Of a stretch of 10,527 nucleotides of DNA, positions 7,042-10,527 are shown piece after piece (position 1 is the first letter of the stretch; the number at the start of each line of letters is the position of its first letter). The translations under genes were made by a program, and so were the position numbers. The notes beneath the pieces are model-generated. The model was not told the DNA's origin. It made no database searches and saw only the letters and a list, made by a program, of their open reading frames with translations. This DNA comes from an uncultured Beijerinckiaceae bacterium (GTDB lineage Bacteria; Pseudomonadota; Alphaproteobacteria; Rhizobiales; Beijerinckiaceae): the NCBI GenBank assembly GCA_937863205.1, contig CALMGA010000037.1, positions 1 through 10,527 on the forward strand. The letters are read 5' to 3'.

Positions 7042-7147
7042 CTAAGCAGGTTTCGCATAAGTGCCCCGCGGTTTTGCGATCCAAACCTGCGGCATGGCAA
7101 AAGACTCAGCAGGTGAAGCGTTGGCCTGCCAACGCGAACCTGCTTAG
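7042..7147. repeat. Imperfect inverted repeat enclosing a hairpin, between tolB and cytochrome b561
   Basis: CTAAGCAGGTTTCGC (7042-7056) has its complement GCGAACCTGCTTAG at 7134-7147, with one A missing. Inside lies a perfect hairpin, GCGTTGG/CCAACGC around a 4-nt loop at 7118-7135. AAACCTGC at 7083-7090 is a further partial copy of the arm. The structure lies 74 nt beyond the tolB stop and 22 nt upstream of the cytochrome start, so it may end the tolB transcript or be a binding site for regulation of the cytochrome gene. Confidence 0.45.
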
Positions 7148-7220
7148 CAGCGCCGGCGAGGCGAGGGGAGGCCCACCTTCCCCGGATGCGGGGCGTCGCC
7201 GCCCTGTCATGCGTCGGGGT

Positions 7221-8543
7221 TCATGCCCCCAGCAACGGGCTCCACGCCGGATCGGAGGCGCCGGCCGGCGTCGGCACGGCGAACTCCTGGCGGCCGAACA
7301 CGTCGGTCATGTGGATATGCGAAGCGCCGCCGCCGCCGGGATCGCGGAAGAACATCAGGAACAGCCCGTTGGGGGCCCAGGTCGGCCCCTCGTTGTGGAA
7401 ACCCTCGGTGAGGATGCGCTCGCCCGAGCCGTCGGGCTTCATCACCCCAATGGCGAAGCCGCCCTTGGTCTGCTTGGTGAAGGCGATGAAGTCGCCCTTG
7501 GGGCTCCACACCGGGGTGGAATAGCGCCCCTCGCCGAAGGAAATGCGCCGGGCCCCGCCACCGCCGCCGCCCATCACGTAGATCTGCTGCGTTCCGCCGC
7601 GGTCCGACTCGAAGCAGATCTGCCCCCCGTCGGGCGAATACGAGGGCGAGGTGTCGATCGCCTGGGTGTCGGTGAGCTGCGTGGTCTGGTGCGAGCCGAG
7701 GCTCATCGCGTACAGGTTGGAGGTGCCGTTCTCCGACAGCGACATGATGATCTTCTGCCCGCCCGGCCCGAAGCGCGGGGCGAAGGTCATGCCCGGGAAG
7801 TCGCCGACCGCCTCGCGCCGTCCGGTCTCGATGTTCATCATCATCACCTTGGGCTCGGCGCCGCCGAAGGCCATGTAGGTGATGTCGAGCGAGGAGGGCG
7901 AGAAACGCGGCGTCACCACGATGTCGCCGCCCCCCGTGAGGTAGCGCACCCCCGCCCCGTCCTGGTCCATGATGGCGAGGCGCTTGCGCCGCCGCGTCGC
8001 CGGGCCGGACTCGTCGATGAACACCACGCGGGTGTCGAAGAAGCCTTTCTCGCCGGTGGCCTTGGAAAACACCGCGTCGGCGACGATGTGGGCGACGCGG
8101 CGCAGGTTGTTGGCGTCGGTGCTGTACTGCTCGCCGGCGACCTGGGCGCCCGAGCCGGTGTCGAACATGCGGAACTGCGTTTGCAGCCCGTCGCCCGCCG
8201 TGACGCGGCCGGTGACGACGTATTGCGCCCCCATCGCGCGGAAGCGGTCCATCGCCGGCGCCTGGTCGGGGTTGCCGACGTCGACCGGCTCGCCCGCGAG
8301 GGTGAGGAAGACCGAGCGCTTGACATCGTTGGCGAGCACGCCCGTCACCTTGTCGCCCGACACGCCCTCGCCGACGAAGCGGGTGAGGGCGATCGGGATC
8401 GGCTGAAAGGATCCGCCGCGACGGACGTCGAGGGCGCCCCCTTGCGCCCGCGCGGTGCCGGCGAGCGGCACGCCCGTGATCGGCGCGGCGGCGAGGCTCG
8501 CCAGGAAAGCGCCGGCCTGCCGGCGGGACAAACGCAGGGTCAT
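7221..8543 (-). CDS. tolB: TolB, periplasmic beta-propeller of the Tol-Pal system
   Basis: 440 residues, normal for TolB. It is a periplasmic protein that binds Pal and the TolA C-terminal domain, helping outer-membrane invagination at division and envelope stability. The export signal spans 1-33 (ARA|QGG) and has a twin-arginine-like SRRQAGAFL stretch at 6-14. The TolB N-terminal domain covers about 38-170, with [19 protein letters not shown] at 38-56, the segment corresponding to the TolA-interacting start of mature TolB. Five propeller blades with the family's (F/Y/W)(S/A/G)PxG-type turns follow: [11 protein letters not shown] (213), [11 protein letters not shown] (257), [11 protein letters not shown] (301), [11 protein letters not shown] (345) and [11 protein letters not shown] (388). 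A glycine run (325-330) sits in one blade. The start at 8543 has GAGGA upstream at a long spacing. It lies 252 bp downstream of the TolA-domain paralogue. Confidence 0.95.
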   Translation of the reverse strand: MTLRLSRRQAGAFLASLAAAPITGVPLAGTARAQGGALDVRRGGSFQPIPIALTRFVGEGVSGDKVTGVLANDVKRSVFLTLAGEPVDVGNPDQAPAMDRFRAMGAQYVVTGRVTAGDGLQTQFRMFDTGSGAQVAGEQYSTDANNLRRVAHIVADAVFSKATGEKGFFDTRVVFIDESGPATRRRKRLAIMDQDGAGVRYLTGGGDIVVTPRFSPSSLDITYMAFGGAEPKVMMMNIETGRREAVGDFPGMTFAPRFGPGGQKIIMSLSENGTSNLYAMSLGSHQTTQLTDTQAIDTSPSYSPDGGQICFESDRGGTQQIYVMGGGGGGARRISFGEGRYSTPVWSPKGDFIAFTKQTKGGFAIGVMKPDGSGERILTEGFHNEGPTWAPNGLFLMFFRDPGGGGASHIHMTDVFGRQEFAVPTPAGASDPAWSPLLGA

Positions 8544-8795
8544 GGGATCATGTCCTCGGGAATTCCTCAGATGGGCGGTGCGCCTGTCCGCCCTCGCCGA
8601 GCGGAGACGGGGAGCTGCCGGCAGGCGGCGGAGGGATCTGCCGACGCGGGAGCGCGGCCGGGCGGGCGCCGATATAATGGTCGTTGACGTGCGAAGGACG
8701 CGCCGAAAGCCTCCGCCGCCATCCTGGGCGGGGGACCTCCGCGCGCCCGCGCGCGGGGAGGAGAACCAAGCGCTACGCCTATTCCCGCGCCCGCT
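8544..8795. other. 252-bp spacer between the TolA-domain paralogue and tolB, with strong inverted repeats
   Basis: A GC-rich hairpin, CCTCCGCGCGC (8736-8746) with GCGCGCGGGGAGG (8749-8761, two extra G), lies 35 nt after the paralogue's stop. A longer-range pair, GGCGGCGGAGG (8624-8634) with CCTCCGCCGCC (8710-8720), encloses an A/T-rich patch, ATATAATGG (8672-8680). This suggests that transcription is partly terminated here and that tolB may have its own promoter, but no -35/-10 pair on the - strand could be defined convincingly. Confidence 0.4.
8736..8761 (-). terminator. GC-rich hairpin after the TolA-domain paralogue
   Basis: An 11-bp stem with a two-base bulge and a very short loop lies 35 nt beyond the paralogue's TGA. 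There is no T-run, so it may be an attenuator or mRNA stabiliser rather than a full terminator. Confidence 0.4.
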
Positions 8796-9563
8796 TCAAG
8801 ACAGCTCCTTGGGATCGAAACGGATGGTCCGATCCTTGTAGCCCTGGTCGTAGAACGGCTTGAACCGAGCCGGAATCTCCATCGGGTTGCATTTGTTCAC
8901 CGCGCGGACCGCGCTGTCGGCCAAGCGCTGCTGTTCACCGTCCTTGGGCAGGTTGAGCAGTTGCGGTCGGCCGAGCAGCTTGCCGTCCTCCATCATGTGG
9001 ATGCGCAGCGCCGGCACGTAATCCTGCGTTCCGCCAAGGCCGAAATAGCTCCAGCATCGGCGATAATGGTCGATCAGCCAGAGATCGATCTGCGCCGCCA
9101 CCGCGGGCGGCGGCTTCGCGGCGCCGGGTTTCAGCAGGGCGAGCGAGGCGACCTTCAGCTTCTGGTCCTGCATCATGGCTCGCGCGGCCGAGTTCTCCAG
9201 ATCGCCGGCGCTGTAGGTCACATCTCCCTTGTCGCCTTGGATGACCCTGAAGGAGGTCGCCTCCTGCCGGGAAGCGGCGCCGGGGTGGACGATCAGGCCC
9301 TTGCATGAAAGCGCATGTTCGCCCAGCGCGGCCTCCAAGCGGACATCGCGTATCTCGAACCTCATTCCCGCCCCGAATGCGGGCGGCGCTTGGTCGGCCG
9401 GAAGCTTGGCCACATATTGTCTCGCGAGCGCGGTCAGATCCTTGTTGATCGAAGCCCTGATCTCGGCTGACCCGCAGCGAAACTCGCCCGCGTTCGCGGC
9501 GGAAACAAACATCGGCGAGACCAGCAGGAGCAGGCATTCCAACGCGGCCGCCGATCGCTTCAC
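8796..9563 (-). CDS. Secreted TolA C-terminal-domain paralogue with a new N-terminal domain
   Basis: 255 residues from the GTG at 9563; the frame stays open further upstream inside tolA, but this start gives a proper signal peptide, an AAGGAG site five bases upstream and a 4-base overlap with the tolA stop. Signal peptide 1-25 (hydrophobic 11-22, ANA|GEF). Residues 26-135 form a domain not recognised, with Cys30 (EFRCGS) and Cys87 (LSCKG), which could form a disulphide. From VASL at 138 to the end it aligns without gaps with TolA: QIDLWLIDHYRRCWSYFGLG (158-177), VNKCNPMEIPARF (222-234), and the identical end FDPKELS. By eye 73 of the last 98 residues are identical. Unlike TolA it has no Pro/Lys linker, and the cleavable-looking signal predicts a free periplasmic protein. 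It could bind TolB or other TolA partners as a competitor or adaptor; this is inference. Confidence 0.87.
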   Translation of the reverse strand: MKRSAAALECLLLLVSPMFVSAANAGEFRCGSAEIRASINKDLTALARQYVAKLPADQAPPAFGAGMRFEIRDVRLEAALGEHALSCKGLIVHPGAASRQEATSFRVIQGDKGDVTYSAGDLENSAARAMMQDQKLKVASLALLKPGAAKPPPAVAAQIDLWLIDHYRRCWSYFGLGGTQDYVPALRIHMMEDGKLLGRPQLLNLPKDGEQQRLADSAVRAVNKCNPMEIPARFKPFYDQGYKDRTIRFDPKELS

Positions 9564-10527
9564 GACAGCTCCTTGGGATCGAAGCGCACGGTGCGCTCCT
9601 TGTAGCCCTGGTCGTAGTACGGCCTGAACCGGGCCGGGATCTCCATCGGGTTGCATTTGTTCACCGCGCGCAGTGCGCTGTCGGCGAGGCTGCGCAGGTT
9701 GGGGTCCTTGGGCGGGTTGAGCAGCGCCGGCTGGCCGATCAGCGAGCCGTCCTGCGTCATGCGGATCGTCACCTGCGGCACGTAGTCCTTCGATCCGCCC
9801 AGGCCGAAATAGCTCCAGCAGCCGCGGTAGTGGTCGATCAGCCAGTTGTCGATCTGCAGCGCCATGGAGGGCGACAGCTTCTCGGCATGGGCGTTGGGCA
9901 GGCCGAGCGAGGCGACCCTGGCCGGCGCGCGCCCGGTCGAGGCGCGGCGCTGCGGCGCGTCGCGATCGATCAGGGCGGAAATCTTGTCCGGGTTGAAGTC
10001 CTCGTGCGGGTGCGCGTCCTTGACCTCGTCGCCGGCGCGCGGCTTGAGAACCGGCTTGGGTGGCTCCGGCGTCTTCTTCAGCAGCGAGGCGACCTGGTCG
10101 AGCAGGCTTGGCTTTTCCGGCGGCGCGGGCGGCGGCACGACGTCGGGCTTGGGCTCGGGCTTGGTTTCGGGTTTCTTGGGCGGCACAACCTTGGCGACCT
10201 TGGCCGGCCGCGGACGCGGCAGCGGCTTGTCCTCCTTGGCCTGTTCCTTTGCAGGATCCTTGGCCGGATCCTTTGCAGGATCCTTGGCCGGCTCCTTGAC
10301 CGGCTTTGGCGGCGTCTTGGGGCGCGGCGGCGGCTGGGGAACGGCGGCCTCCGCTTCGGGCTTGTCCTCGTCCGGCTGGCTGTCGGCGGTTTTGCTCGGT
10401 TCGGGCTTGCTCGGCTCGGGTTTGGCCGCCTCGGCCGGGCGCGCCGGCGGCGTCGGGGCCTCGACGGGCGGCGGGGCCTCGGCCTTCTCCTCGGGACGCG
10501 CGGGCGGCGTCGGCACGGGGGGCGTGG
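9560..10527 (-). CDS. tolA: TolA, envelope-spanning Tol-Pal protein, partial (5' end outside the window)
   Basis: 321 residues are visible up to the TGA at 9560-9562; the frame runs off the right edge, so the N-terminal membrane anchor is not seen. Numbering from the GTG codon at 10516, residues 1-160 form a long Pro/Lys/Glu/Ala-rich linker that spans the periplasm, including KDPA-type tandem repeats. A FNPDKISALIDRDAPQRR segment (174-191), usual before the TolA C-terminal domain in Alphaproteobacteria, follows. The C-terminal domain covers about 215-318 (LQIDNWLIDHYRGCWSYFG at 220-238, IRMTQDGSLIGQPALLNPP at 251-269, VNKCNPMEIPARF at 285-297). Cys233 and Cys288 are both conserved in the paralogue. 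TolA links the TolQR motor to TolB-Pal. TonB-like proteins share the linker style, but this C-terminal domain and the tolB neighbour decide for TolA. Confidence 0.92.
   Translation of the reverse strand, partial: TPPVPTPPARPEEKAEAPPPVEAPTPPARPAEAAKPEPSKPEPSKTADSQPDEDKPEAEAAVPQPPPRPKTPPKPVKEPAKDPAKDPAKDPAKEQAKEDKPLPRPRPAKVAKVVPPKKPETKPEPKPDVVPPPAPPEKPSLLDQVASLLKKTPEPPKPVLKPRAGDEVKDAHPHEDFNPDKISALIDRDAPQRRASTGRAPARVASLGLPNAHAEKLSPSMALQIDNWLIDHYRGCWSYFGLGGSKDYVPQVTIRMTQDGSLIGQPALLNPPKDPNLRSLADSALRAVNKCNPMEIPARFRPYYDQGYKERTVRFDPKELS
9561..9574 (-). promoter_or_regulatory. Embedded ribosome binding site and GTGA start/stop overlap
   Basis: The last tolA codons (Lys-Glu-Leu-Ser-stop) contain AAGGAG at 9569-9574, exactly five bases before GTG at 9561-9563. 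The TGA of tolA (9560-9562) shares bases with that GTG. This is the classic arrangement for translational coupling, in which ribosomes finishing tolA restart on the paralogue. Confidence 0.75.
10233..10304 (-). repeat. 12-bp tandem repeats in the tolA linker
   Basis: Six adjoining 12-base units, alternating TCCTTTGCAGGA and TCCTTGGCCGGA-like forms on the + strand (central units at 10245-10292 best conserved). They encode K-(D/E)-P-A repeats at residues 74-95 of the visible TolA. The two forms alternate in a 24-bp higher-order pattern. Such arrays change length by slippage and here would alter linker length in frame. Confidence 0.75.

Noticed and set aside
5491..7116. Very long + strand open frame (541 codons) opposite the methyltransferase and cytochrome genes
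   Set aside because: It is antisense to two genes with clear family motifs, is rich in Arg/Gly/Ala/His, and spans the spacer between them. This is the usual shadow of high G/C third positions.
8673..8678. Perfect TATAAT on the + strand between the TolA paralogue and tolB
   Set aside because: No + strand gene follows and no -35 lies upstream at the right distance (a TTGACG lies downstream instead), so it is not called a promoter.
7074..8687. Long + strand open frame (537 codons) opposite tolB
   Set aside because: It is exactly antisense to a well-supported TolB, with no motif of its own and a composition typical of a shadow frame.
9564..9656. Upstream start at 9656 for the TolA paralogue
   Set aside because: It would add 31 residues overlapping the tolA coding end in another frame and would bury the signal peptide. 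The GTG at 9563 has an ideal ribosome binding site.

Overview
The window is high-GC alphaproteobacterial DNA, most likely from a Hyphomicrobiales species and plausibly Methylobacteriaceae. The evidence is the strong G/C preference at third codon positions, an Omp25/Omp31-type barrel, a TolA of alphaproteobacterial type with a proline/lysine-rich linker, and GCATCGGA-containing nested palindromes between genes like those scattered through Hyphomicrobiales genomes. The genus is an inference from memory of such sequences, not a search result.

Left part (1-3549): the 3' end of a + strand Omp25/31-like outer-membrane barrel gene; a small secreted basic protein on the - strand (616-957); a palindrome-rich spacer (about 1030-1428); and a large - strand outer-membrane protein (1441-3549). 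That protein joins an Omp25-like 8-stranded barrel to an OprB-like carbohydrate porin, so it appears to hold two barrels in one chain.

Middle part (3550-5388): a gene-poor stretch with lower GC in 3660-4150, a run of small hairpins at 4021-4099, an ambiguous, possibly degraded coding stretch at 4382-4757, a small secreted hypothetical protein (4762-5028), and then a spacer.

Right part (5389-10527): all genes run leftwards on the - strand in the order tolA (5' end outside the window), a secreted TolA-domain paralogue, tolB, a cytochrome b561-type membrane protein, and a class I SAM methyltransferase. TolA and TolB belong to the Tol-Pal envelope machine, in which inner-membrane TolQRA uses the proton motive force to act on periplasmic TolB and outer-membrane Pal. 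Two things are unusual. Directly after tolA lies a second gene that reuses the TolA C-terminal domain (about 74% identical over the last 98 residues) behind a cleavable signal peptide and a different Cys-containing domain. Its GTG start overlaps the tolA stop, and its ribosome binding site lies inside the last tolA codons. Also, pal does not follow tolB; the next gene is the cytochrome b561. The tandem tolA-domain duplication is the strongest candidate here for something undescribed.
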